A stretch of 64,000 nt of DNA from Deltaproteobacteria bacterium HGW-Deltaproteobacteria-12 (GCA_002840565.1 PHBK01000010.1:184375-248374), one strand, 5' to 3'. Positions 49,953 to 59,145 are shown, counted from the first letter of the stretch. A program made the numbers and translations. Notes: generated by a model not told the origin, from the letters alone.

Positions 49953-52034
49953 CTACTTACTAAAATTATCGTTCGTTTTTCTGTTTTTCAGCTCGGCGAG
50001 TTTGCCTTTGTTCCAACCTGATGTTTTGCTGTAGTATTTGGTGAGGCGCGCTATGCTCTCGACGTCAGCCGATCCGCAATAGATACAACTTTCATTTAAT
50101 CCCGGGGCAGTTTTATCGCAGGATGCACAGGAAGTGAATTCCGGCGTAAAATCAATCTGCTTATTGACCGATTCATAAAAGACACTTTTTACAAAACTCA
50201 AGATTGCTTCTTTTTCGGGCTCAACACTGCCCAGCTGCAAGTGCGTGACAACCTCTCCTTCCAGATACTTATGGAAACGCCCCTCCTGGATAACTCTTTC
50301 TTCCGGTGTAATTTCCGCGGCAGCATTAAGGTGCGTGGAGTTAGTGTAATAAACGGCCCCCTCGGCAATATCGCCCTTCACATAGCGCCCGGCCGCCGGA
50401 GAATGATATTTTAGATCCAGTCTGGCAAAACGGTAAGCCGTTGTCTCCGCCGGTGACTGCTCGAGCACAAATTTAATGCCGGCCTCGACACTCCAGCGCC
50501 GAATCTCATTATGCAAATACTCTACAACTTTCAAACCAAACTCCAGCGCTTCCGGCGTCTGATGAAACTGACTGCCCAGATGGATTTGGACCAGTTCATT
50601 TAAACCGACAAGTCCAACAATATAAAAAGCGTGGTTCATTCTCAAATAGGGGAAACCATCATTGTTCATGGCCAGGGCGGCGAGCGGCCCCTGATCGGCA
50701 TAAGAAAGAAGTTTCTCTAAAAAGTCCTTTTTCTGAATATGCGCTTTGACTGCCTCCGCGGTAATTGCCCGCAGCAGCACCCACAACTTCTTTTCGTCTC
50801 CTGCCGCCTTGTACGCAACACGCGGTAGATTTAAAGTAATGCTCTGAACAGCAGCGGTGCGGATCAGCCAGGGCTTGTCCAATTCGCCATTGCATTCGGC
50901 GCTATTCCGATAACAGGCCTTACAGCAGACAAAGGAACGGGCATCTTCATCCCGGTCAAACACGAAACCTATATTACCCTTCAAACTGGCAACTTCACAG
51001 GCCAGGCCTAAAAGTTCTGTCGCTATTTTATTTTTCAAAAAAGATTCCGTTATATGCAACAGGGGCCACGGCAAGATGAACGGCTTCCCGGTGGCGTCAC
51101 CTTTCTTGAATACTTCCATGATCGCCCGGGCGAAACGAATAGCATCCTGGGCGTAATCGCCGTATTTTTTTCCGGTCGGTTTCCCTCCGGAACCTACCGC
51201 AGGAATTCCGGCCCAGTGCTCCGGAACTTCACAATACAAGTGAATATCGGTATAGAGAGCCTGACCGCCCCGTGTGGCCGTCAACTGGGAAAAATCATAG
51301 ATCAGCATCTGGGCAAACTGCATCATCTCTTTATCGGTCATTGCGGTCAGATAAGGTGCAAAAGAGATGTTGAGCGCATCCCAGCTTATTGTTCCGGTAA
51401 AATGTCCCTGCAGAATAGCGCTGAAACGTAACATATGCGCCAGCAGTACTTCTGCATGTTTGGCGGGCTTCGCCGAATTGATCGCCTGCGGCAATCTTAA
51501 GCCGTTTATTTTAAGATATTCCAGTGATTGGCAGCAACTGTAAGGACGGTCGATATAGCCCAGGCCATGGATGTGCATGTCACCGGCTGCATGAGCCTCG
51601 CCCACCTCCTGGGAGAAAACATCATACAGAGAAAATTCCTTTTTGATGCCTTCGGCGAAGAGCAGGTTTGTGCCTTCCGGAGAATGAGGGATATTGGCGT
51701 TTTCTTTATTTTGATGCAGGATCAACTGGCGGACATCATACAGGGGGAAACCCAGCCGGCCGTGCAGCCTGCGTTCTTTTTCCAGTCCCCTTTCAATAAG
51801 CCGGGCATTAACCAGTTCGCGAATCAGGGCGGTTGTAAGTGTTCCGATCCCGGAAGAGAATATCTGCTTCTCCACTTCCTTTGATATTTCTTCAGCCAGG
51901 AGGTACTCTATCTCTGCTTCCCGCACCAGTGCATCCACAATGCGCTGCCGGTTCCAGCTGGCAATCTCTTCGCCGGAAGTACGGACAAAAAGAGTTAAGT
52001 CTGTTGTTTCAGGATTTTCAGCCATATCATACAT
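49953..52034 (-). CDS. nrdD: Anaerobic (class III) ribonucleoside-triphosphate reductase NrdD
   Basis: A ~693-residue class III reductase. An N-terminal ATP-cone (residues 10-95, WNRQRIVDALVREAEIEY) controls overall activity; the barrel carries HIHGLGYIDRPYSCCQ and FTGTISWDALNISFAPY. The C-terminal zinc site is CASCDKTAPGLNESCIYC. It makes deoxyribonucleotides without oxygen, using a glycyl radical generated by NrdG, which is not in the window. The expected glycyl-radical motif RxxGY reads RLTKYYS here; the only nearby glycines are in SGWNKGK. The start may be ATG 52034 or 52025; both overlap or abut the end of the HD-domain gene. Confidence 0.92.
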   Translation of the reverse strand: MYDMAENPETTDLTLFVRTSGEEIASWNRQRIVDALVREAEIEYLLAEEISKEVEKQIFSSGIGTLTTALIRELVNARLIERGLEKERRLHGRLGFPLYDVRQLILHQNKENANIPHSPEGTNLLFAEGIKKEFSLYDVFSQEVGEAHAAGDMHIHGLGYIDRPYSCCQSLEYLKINGLRLPQAINSAKPAKHAEVLLAHMLRFSAILQGHFTGTISWDALNISFAPYLTAMTDKEMMQFAQMLIYDFSQLTATRGGQALYTDIHLYCEVPEHWAGIPAVGSGGKPTGKKYGDYAQDAIRFARAIMEVFKKGDATGKPFILPWPLLHITESFLKNKIATELLGLACEVASLKGNIGFVFDRDEDARSFVCCKACYRNSAECNGELDKPWLIRTAAVQSITLNLPRVAYKAAGDEKKLWVLLRAITAEAVKAHIQKKDFLEKLLSYADQGPLAALAMNNDGFPYLRMNHAFYIVGLVGLNELVQIHLGSQFHQTPEALEFGLKVVEYLHNEIRRWSVEAGIKFVLEQSPAETTAYRFARLDLKYHSPAAGRYVKGDIAEGAVYYTNSTHLNAAAEITPEERVIQEGRFHKYLEGEVVTHLQLGSVEPEKEAILSFVKSVFYESVNKQIDFTPEFTSCASCDKTAPGLNESCIYCGSADVESIARLTKYYSKTSGWNKGKLAELKNRKTNDNFSK

Positions 52035-53445
52035 TCGTCGGCATTGCCGTCTCTTGCCAATTGAGTGCATTTTCCGCAGCACAAGAGATTGCTTCATCAT
52101 AGTCATGGTTTAAGGCAAATACCCGGAAATGCATGACTCTGGCAGGAATAAAACGATAAATTTCTTCCAGCGGTTCCTGCGATGTAAGACCTGTTGCGGG
52201 ATTAAAAATATTGACTCTTTTACCCGGCTCGGCCATTGGATTGAGCGGCCGCGGGTCCTGGGTGGCCAGATCAACTTTCAAAGCCATCCTTTTAAGCTTT
52301 GCCGGCAGGCTCTCCCGTATTTTAACTTCGTAATCTTTCGCCTGCGCAAAACCGGTACCACGAGAAATCCGCGCCAGGGAAATTTCCGTAGAAAACGCCA
52401 TCTTCCATTTTACTGTCCGGTCATAAAGCTTTTTCCACTCACGGGCCAACTTTCTTTTTGTCGCATCTTTTGCCGTCAGCCAGCTTTGCACTTCATTGAA
52501 TAAAAACCATTCATCACAGCGCAGGTAGTCCTCCAGATTTCTCAACGGGTTGCCGGGAAAGATCAGTGTTATTGTATCCCGGAAAATTTCCTGCAGGTGC
52601 AAATCCAGAGCTCGGGTTGTCCGGTGGAAATAAACATTACTGTAAAGATTTAAGCGGGCATTGAGAAACCGCCCCAGAGCGGATATGCCCGATTGATGAA
52701 GGGTAATGCCTTCATCGGTAAAAAAAGTATAATAGCGCAGGCGGGGAATATCGACCATGTCGAGAGAAAATCCGGTCATGTAGGCATCGCGCTGAACATA
52801 GTCAAGATTATCCACCGTATAAACGCCGGAAAAAAGCTGCCGCAATAATTGCAGCCAGCGCGGCTGATTTTCTTCGCCGGCATCCGGCGCCTTTATTAAA
52901 AAGGCAACCTGCCGGGGATCTAAAATTTCCCGCTCCGTAAAAGCGCCGGTCGGACTGCGTTTTATGCGTGAGATCGTGCTTCCGAGTTTTTTAATGATAA
53001 TCTGCTGGCCGATTAACTCATGCGTTAAATTCCAGTTGCTCAAATAGTGCTCATCAAAGAAGTGCCCGTATGGTCCATGCCCCACATCGTGCAGTAATCC
53101 GGCAATCCGCATCAACTCCTCGATATAATTAAAAGAAGGTGCATCCCGGCAAACTGCACACAAACTTGGATAAAGGTGCTTGGCGAACTCACCGGCGACA
53201 TGCATTGTCCCCAGGGAATGCTGGAAACGGGAATGCTCCGCCGCGGGATAAACCCAGCGGGCGCTTTGCAGCTGATAAATCCTTCTTAACCTTTGCAACC
53301 AGGGTGAATCAATCAGGTCTTTTTCCGTGGTTTCTTGGGGGTCATTATCTTGCGGGACGGTGAAAAAGGCATACTGATGGATAGGATCAGCAATCAGCGC
53401 CATGCCCTTATAAACATTAAGATTAAGGGTAACTGTTTTTTTCAT
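52027..53445 (-). CDS. HD-domain phosphohydrolase (dGTPase/SAMHD1-like)
   Basis: A 472-residue HD-superfamily protein. RFQHSLGTMHVAG provides the first metal His, GLLHDVGHGPYGHFFDEHY the central HD motif, and VYTVDNLDYVQRDAYMTG the last Asp region. This order matches YdhJ/SAMHD1-type dNTP triphosphohydrolases. It overlaps nrdD by about eight bases, so dNTP breakdown and dNTP synthesis would be co-translated; that context supports a dNTPase role, but substrate specificity is unproven. Confidence 0.85.
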   Translation of the reverse strand: MKKTVTLNLNVYKGMALIADPIHQYAFFTVPQDNDPQETTEKDLIDSPWLQRLRRIYQLQSARWVYPAAEHSRFQHSLGTMHVAGEFAKHLYPSLCAVCRDAPSFNYIEELMRIAGLLHDVGHGPYGHFFDEHYLSNWNLTHELIGQQIIIKKLGSTISRIKRSPTGAFTEREILDPRQVAFLIKAPDAGEENQPRWLQLLRQLFSGVYTVDNLDYVQRDAYMTGFSLDMVDIPRLRYYTFFTDEGITLHQSGISALGRFLNARLNLYSNVYFHRTTRALDLHLQEIFRDTITLIFPGNPLRNLEDYLRCDEWFLFNEVQSWLTAKDATKRKLAREWKKLYDRTVKWKMAFSTEISLARISRGTGFAQAKDYEVKIRESLPAKLKRMALKVDLATQDPRPLNPMAEPGKRVNIFNPATGLTSQEPLEEIYRFIPARVMHFRVFALNHDYDEAISCAAENALNWQETAMPTNV

Positions 53446-53542
53446 GGCGCATTATGTACAATATTCCCGATAAAAGATCAATTTTAATCAGGTTACATCC
53501 AAGCTTTCACCGGCAGAAAAACCTCACCGGGCACAGTATATA

Positions 53543-54226
53543 TTACGCCCCCGGTAAATTTTGTTGCAGGCTCACCAGATTGCTGCGCATGCCCCTTTTG
53601 ATTATGGTATAAGTTTTACGATTCTTCTGGGCGAGGAATTGGGCCATTTCCAGAGCTTTAGGGAAGAGAGTCTCCTCCGGATAAATTGCCGAAACAATTT
53701 TCATCTTTAACGCTTCTTCTCCGCCGATTCTTCTTCCGGTTAAAGCCAGTTCCGCAACAGCCTGATGATCGGGCAATAATTTTAAAATCTGCTGCATAAC
53801 CGGCGTAAAGGGAATATTAATATCGACCTCCGGATAACAAAAAAATCCGCGATCGGCGCGCATCAGACGGAAATCAAAAGCGGCAGCGAGAATCGCGGCA
53901 CCGGCATATGTATGTCCGTTCAGGCAGCCGATGGTCGGCATGTTCAGCAAGGCCAGACGCAGGTATAGCTTGTCCAGCAGGCAGCCAAACTGGAACCAGT
54001 AACTGCTGGGCTTGGTCACAATCCATTCCAGGTTAATGCCGTTGGACCAGAATTTGGGATCGGTGCTGGTGATGACCAGCGCGGCATTGTCCTGGGAAGC
54101 CTCCAGTTCATCAAAAACAGAGTTATATTCGTTAATTATATCTTCGGTAAAGGTGTTGGCCTTGGCTCCATTAGTCAGGCTGAGAATGTATACCGCACCT
54201 TCTTTTTTCAATTCCATCGTGGACAT
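53543..54226 (-). CDS. Enoyl-CoA hydratase/isomerase family protein (crotonase fold)
   Basis: A 227-residue crotonase-fold protein, slightly shorter than the usual ~260. NGAKANTFTEDIINEYNSVF, WSNGINLEW (the oxyanion loop), GHTYAGAAILAAAFDFRLM and YPEVDINIPFTP are the family landmarks. The normal catalytic Glu of hydratases (in the GGG.E/A-type region) is not seen, so it may be an isomerase or another crotonase type. ATG 54226 follows AAAGGAATAGCC. It lies 14 bases from the ferritin-like gene. Confidence 0.85.
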   Translation of the reverse strand: MSTMELKKEGAVYILSLTNGAKANTFTEDIINEYNSVFDELEASQDNAALVITSTDPKFWSNGINLEWIVTKPSSYWFQFGCLLDKLYLRLALLNMPTIGCLNGHTYAGAAILAAAFDFRLMRADRGFFCYPEVDINIPFTPVMQQILKLLPDHQAVAELALTGRRIGGEEALKMKIVSAIYPEETLFPKALEMAQFLAQKNRKTYTIIKRGMRSNLVSLQQNLPGA

Positions 54227-54240
54227 GGCTATTCCTTTCC

Positions 54241-54720
54241 CTAAGCGCAATATCTTTTTTTAACTTCGGTTAACAGGGAATAATGCTTTCTTTCTTCATC
54301 AATAATCTGCTCTATCGCTTCATGCTGGGCCGGCGGCACAAGCCTTTTGATTTCGTGGTAATAAAGAATCGAATCCAGCTCACGGCGAATAGCGAAATCA
54401 ATTGCCGTTACCGTATCCTTAACTTTCGCCAGTTCCTTATCCATGGCTTCCTTGGTAAATATGATATTGTTGTCGACATAATTCCGCAGATATGAGCCAT
54501 ATTCGCCATCATAGCTTTCCGTCGGGTTGTGTTTTTCCATTTTGGCAAAAATACCCTCAAAAAACTTTTTGTGGGCAACTTCCGCCTTAGCCAAATCGGC
54601 AAAAAGTTTCTTTGCATCTTCCTGTTTGGCGATCTGCTCGGCAAACTTGTAGAAGTTAGAGCCGTTTTCTTCGATCCTAATTGCTATTTCCACTATGTCG
54701 CTTGCTTCAAATGAATTCAT
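54241..54720 (-). CDS. Ferritin-like / rubrerythrin-domain protein
   Basis: A 159-residue four-helix diiron protein. AIRIEENGSNFYKFAEQ (E and E), AEVAHKKFFEG (E-x2-H), ELDSILYYHEI and IDEERKHYSLL (E-x2-H) provide the iron ligands. Rubrerythrin's C-terminal rubredoxin domain is absent. It probably reduces peroxide or stores iron in anaerobic cells. ATG 54720 is followed upstream by TAGGAGGCATCGAAT. It lies 14 bases upstream of the crotonase gene. Confidence 0.88.
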   Translation of the reverse strand: MNSFEASDIVEIAIRIEENGSNFYKFAEQIAKQEDAKKLFADLAKAEVAHKKFFEGIFAKMEKHNPTESYDGEYGSYLRNYVDNNIIFTKEAMDKELAKVKDTVTAIDFAIRRELDSILYYHEIKRLVPPAQHEAIEQIIDEERKHYSLLTEVKKRYCA

Positions 54721-54792
54721 ATTCGATGCCTCCTAAAAATTATTATACTCCAATACCCGAGTGTTTTTACGCCCTGATCATTTGGTGAATTA

Positions 54793-54814
54793 CCGAATTA
54801 GAGTGCCAATTCGG
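54793..54814. promoter_or_regulatory. Inverted repeat upstream of the ferritin-like gene
   Basis: CCGAATT (54793-54799) and AATTCGG (54808-54814) flank AGAGTGCC, about 75 bases upstream of the ferritin-like start. It may be an operator for a redox or iron regulator. Confidence 0.35.
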
Positions 54815-54897
54815 AAATTAATTTGGCGCACTGCCCAATGTCAATGGGCATTTCAATTGATCATATTTTCATTACTATTGCAATCATTTTGCTCCTG

Positions 54898-55959
54898 CTA
54901 GAACCATTTTTTCCTCTTAAAATAAAATACCATTAATAAGGCTATGACCAGCATAAGTCCCAAAACACCGAAATAACCCCACCGCCAATCCAGCTCGGGC
55001 ATATACTTGAAATTCATACCATACACACCGGCCAGAAAAGTCAAAGGCATGAAAATAGTGGCAATGATGGTCAGGACTTTCATGACTTCATTAAGTTTGT
55101 TGCTGACTGAAGAAAGGTAAATATCCAGCATGCCGGAGAGCATATCACGGAAAGTGTCGACAGTATCAATAATGGCAATGGCATGGTCAAATATATCCTT
55201 GAAATAAACCCCTGTTGACTCACTGATTAACTGAGATTCGGACCGCTCCAGCGCACTGATTGCCTCCCGCAGCGGCCAGAGTGACTTGCGCAGGAGGATC
55301 AATTCTCTTTTCAGCTCATGAATTGTCCGCAGCGTTGCGGGCGTCGCTCGTTTCACTAAATCATCTTCAAGTAACTCTATTTTTTCCTCCAGCTTTTCCA
55401 GGACAATAAAATAGTTGTCCACGATATTATCAATGATGGCATGCGCCAGATAGTCGGCGCCGGATTTTCGGATACGTCCTTTGTTGCGCGAAATCCTTTC
55501 TTTTATCGGTTCAAAGATAGAGCTCTCTTTTTCCCGGAAAGAAATGACATAATTGCTCCCCAGAATAATGCTGATTTGTTCGGAGACTAAATCACCGTTG
55601 CTCTGTCCGCTGAAGTTGCGCAGGACAACATAAAGGTAATCACAATAATCTTCCATTTTGGGACGTTGATCGGCATTGAGAATATCCTCCAGAACTAGAG
55701 GGTGCAGACCATAAATGTTACCTATTTCCTCCAGTAATTCCGTGTTCTGCAATCCGTCAATCGTTATCCAGGTAGTCACCTGCTCATCTTTTGGGGCGCC
55801 AAGCTCAGCCAGCGAGCTGATTTCCGTTTCCGTATAGGAAGTTTCATTGTAACGGGTAACTGTAATTTTTGATTTCTCGGCATATGTTTTGCCGACATGA
55901 ATCAAACTGCCCGGGACAAGGCCCGCCTTCTTTGATCTTTTTAAATGACCCGGACGCAT
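54898..55959 (-). CDS. corA: Magnesium/cobalt transporter CorA
   Basis: A 353-residue CorA. The cytoplasmic domain is followed by two C-terminal helices with the signature YGMNF in the first-second helix loop (VYGMNFKYMPELDWRWGY) and the RKKWF basic end. It forms a homopentameric Mg2+ channel. It lies two bases after the stop of the diadenylate cyclase gene on the same strand, so the two are translationally coupled. c-di-AMP governs ion and osmotic balance, so the link is plausible. Confidence 0.93.
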   Translation of the reverse strand: MRPGHLKRSKKAGLVPGSLIHVGKTYAEKSKITVTRYNETSYTETEISSLAELGAPKDEQVTTWITIDGLQNTELLEEIGNIYGLHPLVLEDILNADQRPKMEDYCDYLYVVLRNFSGQSNGDLVSEQISIILGSNYVISFREKESSIFEPIKERISRNKGRIRKSGADYLAHAIIDNIVDNYFIVLEKLEEKIELLEDDLVKRATPATLRTIHELKRELILLRKSLWPLREAISALERSESQLISESTGVYFKDIFDHAIAIIDTVDTFRDMLSGMLDIYLSSVSNKLNEVMKVLTIIATIFMPLTFLAGVYGMNFKYMPELDWRWGYFGVLGLMLVIALLMVFYFKRKKWF

Positions 55960-55961
55960 AT

Positions 55962-57428
55962 TTACCTCCCGTAAGCAGCTTTCTTTTTCACCCTTATAAG
56001 GGCATTTATGGAAGGAACCTTGCCGTCGGGAAAAGAAACGCCGACCGGCGGAATAACATTTATATTTACCGAAGCTGTTTTTGTTATTTTTTGCAGATCA
56101 ATAGGCTCCGTTTCAATCCTGACTTGATCCGGACGCAAACGGGAATCAATCAATACTTTTGCGGTAGATGGCGTAAGAGTAATTTTTTGCAGGGAAAGAT
56201 CACTGGGCAGGGAATTAACTGTAACAACATTTACAGGCAGTGTAGAGGACAGAAGTCTGGAAGCATAAACGCGAATTCGCGCCGGTGTTATTTCTGTTAC
56301 AGCCAAGTTGGACGGCGCATTGAGCATATCTTTGGCCAATGTAAATTCCCGCTTTTTTTCAGCCAGATCCGACAGATCCAATGATAATTTCAAAGAGCGT
56401 TCATCGAACAACTGAAATGCCTGTGCCGGCCCCTGAAGAATAACCTTCACCTCTGCTGCCTGCGGCTCATCAATTTTCCAGTTGGGAGGAATATTTTTAT
56501 AATCGATAGGTATGATAAAATCGCGGCGCAAAATATCCCGCTGATAACCAAAGGCAACCCATAAAATACAGGCCAGGCCGATGGCGATAATTTTTTCCCG
56601 CGTATTTTCCTTCAGCCAACTCATAGGAATAGACGATTTCTCAACCGGAGCATGGCGGATATAAAATCTTTCCAGCGCCTCATGCAGGGCTGCCGCATTT
56701 TTAACTCCGCTCAACTCCTCCTGCTGGGCTAATGATATGGTTCCCTTTTCCTCGGAAACAACTATGCACAGGGAGTCAGAACGTTCCGCTATGCCCAGAG
56801 CCGCAGTGTGGCGTAAGCCCAAACTGCCGTATTTTGCCGTGTTGATGGAGAGCGGCAAATGACAACCGAACATAGCTACCCGATCTCTGTTGATGATAAC
56901 TGCGCCGTCGTGGCCGATGGAATGAGGATCAAAAATGCTCGCGAGCAGCGGTTCACTGACAATTCCATCTAAAGGCGTGCCACCGTTGATATGACGATCC
57001 AGAGGATCATCGCCCTGCAGAACAATTAATGCGCCGATATTTTTTTTGGCCAGATTGACGGCAGCCTGGGCGATTATTTCCGCTGTCCCTTCCAAAGCAG
57101 ACAAAGGCTTGATTATTTTACGAATATTGCCAAACATGGCCAGTCTTTCAAAGAAACCGCGGAGATCTTCCTGAAAAATGACGACTAAAACGAAAAGCAA
57201 AATGGCAAAGAAACCCTGCAGGACAATGGTTGTAAGATAAAGCTGGAAAAAACGTGCAGCGACATAAATACCGCCGAGAAGAATTATACCGATAAGGACA
57301 AAACGGGATGCCCTGGTTTTAAACCACGTCAGCACAGCGAAGATCATCACGGCAATGATCACTATATCCAGGATATCTTGAATCCTGACGCTCTTGATAA
57401 AAATCAATATGGAATCGATAAGTGACAT
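55962..57428 (-). CDS. Fused diadenylate cyclase (CdaA-like) and YbbR-domain protein
   Basis: A 488-residue protein joining two partners usually encoded apart. Three N-terminal helices (about 18-35, 43-60 and 66-85) precede the DAC domain with DGA (174-176, HDGAVIIN) and RHT (206-208, GLRHTAALGIAE), where the family usually has RHR. A fourth helix near 305-320 leads to periplasmic YbbR/CdaR repeats (DYKNIPPNWKIDEPQAAEVK; later STLPVNVVTVNSLPSD). It should make c-di-AMP from ATP with built-in regulation. The start ATG 57428 lacks a strong ribosome site. corA follows by two bases. Confidence 0.9.
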   Translation of the reverse strand: MSLIDSILIFIKSVRIQDILDIVIIAVMIFAVLTWFKTRASRFVLIGIILLGGIYVAARFFQLYLTTIVLQGFFAILLFVLVVIFQEDLRGFFERLAMFGNIRKIIKPLSALEGTAEIIAQAAVNLAKKNIGALIVLQGDDPLDRHINGGTPLDGIVSEPLLASIFDPHSIGHDGAVIINRDRVAMFGCHLPLSINTAKYGSLGLRHTAALGIAERSDSLCIVVSEEKGTISLAQQEELSGVKNAAALHEALERFYIRHAPVEKSSIPMSWLKENTREKIIAIGLACILWVAFGYQRDILRRDFIIPIDYKNIPPNWKIDEPQAAEVKVILQGPAQAFQLFDERSLKLSLDLSDLAEKKREFTLAKDMLNAPSNLAVTEITPARIRVYASRLLSSTLPVNVVTVNSLPSDLSLQKITLTPSTAKVLIDSRLRPDQVRIETEPIDLQKITKTASVNINVIPPVGVSFPDGKVPSINALIRVKKKAAYGR

Positions 57429-57651
57429 TGTTTCTTCCTGCCGGCGATTATTGCATACGGAAAAACTTATATAGAATATGCCGGACAAGTGTCAAGTAAG
57501 ATTAAATTAATGCCGGATATCGTCGCGACTGCTTCCGCCGGCCACGCCCAGCCGATAATCAATATCTGAGTTCGATTTTCTTTTGACACGCCTATCTTTT
57601 CCCAATATGATCAGGGGAAAGGTTCCGGCAAAAGAGAGGAGACCAGATTAT

Positions 57652-57990
57652 ATGGCGGCAAGACAACTCTGCGTGCTGATAATATTGACAACGTTTATAA
57701 TGTCCTGTGCAACAACAAAATTATGGGAGGTAACGGATCCGTATAAGTACATAGAAATAAATATGGTCGACATTACGGAAAAAGAACTTATCGATAAAAA
57801 AGTCCGCTATTACAAAGATGCGCAAAAGAGAGTCTATTATGTCGAAAAAAGCGGGGCGGAGAAGTTTCAAGGTTACGCGTTAAGAATTTTGGCCACTCCT
57901 CTGACGATAGCGGTCGATGCAGCCACGGTTATTCTGGTAATCGGCTTGCTTCATGGTCATGGCCATTACCGGCACATCCATGTTAAATAA
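57652..57990 (+). CDS. Small lipoprotein of unknown function
   Basis: A 112-residue protein with a lipobox (LTTFIMSC, Cys at residue 19). A short mostly charged domain is followed by a hydrophobic segment near the C-terminus (LRILATPLTIAVDAATVILV) and a His-rich end (HGHGHYRHIHV), which could bind metal. I do not recognise a family. ATG 57652 follows GAGAGGAGACCAGATT. Confidence 0.6.
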   Translation: MAARQLCVLIILTTFIMSCATTKLWEVTDPYKYIEINMVDITEKELIDKKVRYYKDAQKRVYYVEKSGAEKFQGYALRILATPLTIAVDAATVILVIGLLHGHGHYRHIHVK

Positions 57991-58023
57991 TATATGGTTG
58001 CTAACGATTAATCCCCGTAAACC

Positions 58024-58143
58024 GATCAGCCTTGTATCATCCTGATGCAACGGTCAGGCTCTGCCTGGTATGGCGCTCCAGGAATGATCGCGGCACATTT
58101 ACAGAAAGCGCCCGCCGCGTGGCAAAGTTCAGGAGATGGTCAC
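58024..58143 (-). pseudogene. 3'-end relic of a DUF169 paralogue
   Basis: About 120 bases are similar (roughly four-fifths identical, with one ~12-base deletion) to the 3' end of the intact DUF169 gene at 59328-60143. In frame it reads GDHLLNFATRRALSV and VPRSFLERHTRQSLTV, matching the intact GDNLLTFAVPWALFV and VPGSFLERHTWQSLTV. The rest of the paralogue has been lost. It lies on the same strand as the intact gene, with an SDR gene between them. Confidence 0.7.
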
Positions 58144-58317
58144 CGGCCTACAGTGTTTCGTTTTTCCGGGCAGGGTGGCTTTTCATTTTATCCGCCACCG
58201 TTTCCCCGCTTGCAAACCCTTTATGAAAAGCTTATAAAAGAATGCCATTTTCTTGTATCCGGCGGCTGGTTGATAGCATTGCTGCGGGCGCATAATAATT
58301 ATGAGGAGGGTGAAATC

Positions 58318-59079
58318 ATGGGCGATGTTTTAAATTTTTCCGGTAAAACAGCGGTGGTTACGGGTGCGGGTCGCGGCATCGGACGGGTCATTGCTTTGGG
58401 TCTGGCCGAAGCGGGCGCCAACGTGGTTCTGGCCAGCCGGACGCAGGCCGAAATCGATGCCGTTGCCGAGGAGATTCGCGCCAAAGGCAGCAAAGTGCTT
58501 GCGGTGGCAACGGATCTGACGGTTCATGAACAGCTGGAAAATCTGGTCAATGAGACGATAAAAACATTCGGCCGGATCGACATTCTGGTCAACAATGCAG
58601 CCAGAAGTTTTCTGCGAAGTCTTCTGGATCTGCGCGAGGATGGATGGGACAAGTGTTTCGATACCAATGTAAAGGCTGTCTGGTTATTGAGTCGTCTGGC
58701 CGCCCGCAAAATGATTGAGCAAAAATACGGCAGGATCATTAATATCACGACGGTTGGCGCGGACAAGGCCGAAGCGGGCATGGGCGCCTATGGATGCAGC
58801 AAGGCGGCACTGAAGCACCTCACCCGCTGCATGGCGCGCGAATGGGCACAACTGGGCATCAATGTTAATGCAGTCGCGCCCGGATTCACGCGCACTGATT
58901 TCAGCAAGCCGATCTGGTCCAATCCCGACCTCGAGAAGATGATTTGTCAAATCATTCCCAAGGGGAAAATCGCCGAACCGGAGGATGTTGTGGGGGCGGT
59001 GCTATTTCTGGCCTCGGACGCCGCCGGTTATATCACCGGCAACACGATCTATGTGGACGGCGGAACCATGACGAGTTGA
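58318..59079 (+). CDS. Short-chain dehydrogenase/reductase (FabG-like)
   Basis: A 253-residue classical SDR. VTGAGRGIGRVIAL binds NAD(P), NNAARSF is the NNAG-like motif, and YGCSKAALKH carries the catalytic Tyr-x3-Lys, with a Ser/Thr nearby (NITTVGADKAE). The C-terminus YITGNTIYVDGGTMTS is typical of 3-oxoacyl-ACP reductase or sugar/alcohol SDRs. ATG 58318 follows GAGGAGGGTGAAATC; a longer upstream frame overlaps the DUF169 relic and should be ignored. It lies between a DUF169 relic and the intact DUF169 gene. Confidence 0.88.
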   Translation: MGDVLNFSGKTAVVTGAGRGIGRVIALGLAEAGANVVLASRTQAEIDAVAEEIRAKGSKVLAVATDLTVHEQLENLVNETIKTFGRIDILVNNAARSFLRSLLDLREDGWDKCFDTNVKAVWLLSRLAARKMIEQKYGRIINITTVGADKAEAGMGAYGCSKAALKHLTRCMAREWAQLGINVNAVAPGFTRTDFSKPIWSNPDLEKMICQIIPKGKIAEPEDVVGAVLFLASDAAGYITGNTIYVDGGTMTS

Positions 59080-59088
59080 CAACTTATG

Positions 59089-59145
59089 AACTGGGGCATG
59101 AACTGGGGTCAAATCTTTCTCAAATCTTTACTCTTGACAATTGGG
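59089..59145. repeat. REP-like sequence (GAACTGGGG repeat, GGGGTCAAATCTTT)
   Basis: GAACTGGGG occurs twice (59086-59094 and 59101-59109), followed by GTCAAATCTTTCTCAAATCTTTACTCTTGACAA. The word CTGGGGTCAAATCTT followed by ACTCTTGACA is of a kind I associate with RAYT-type repeats in deltaproteobacteria (from memory). It lies right after the SDR gene. Confidence 0.4.
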
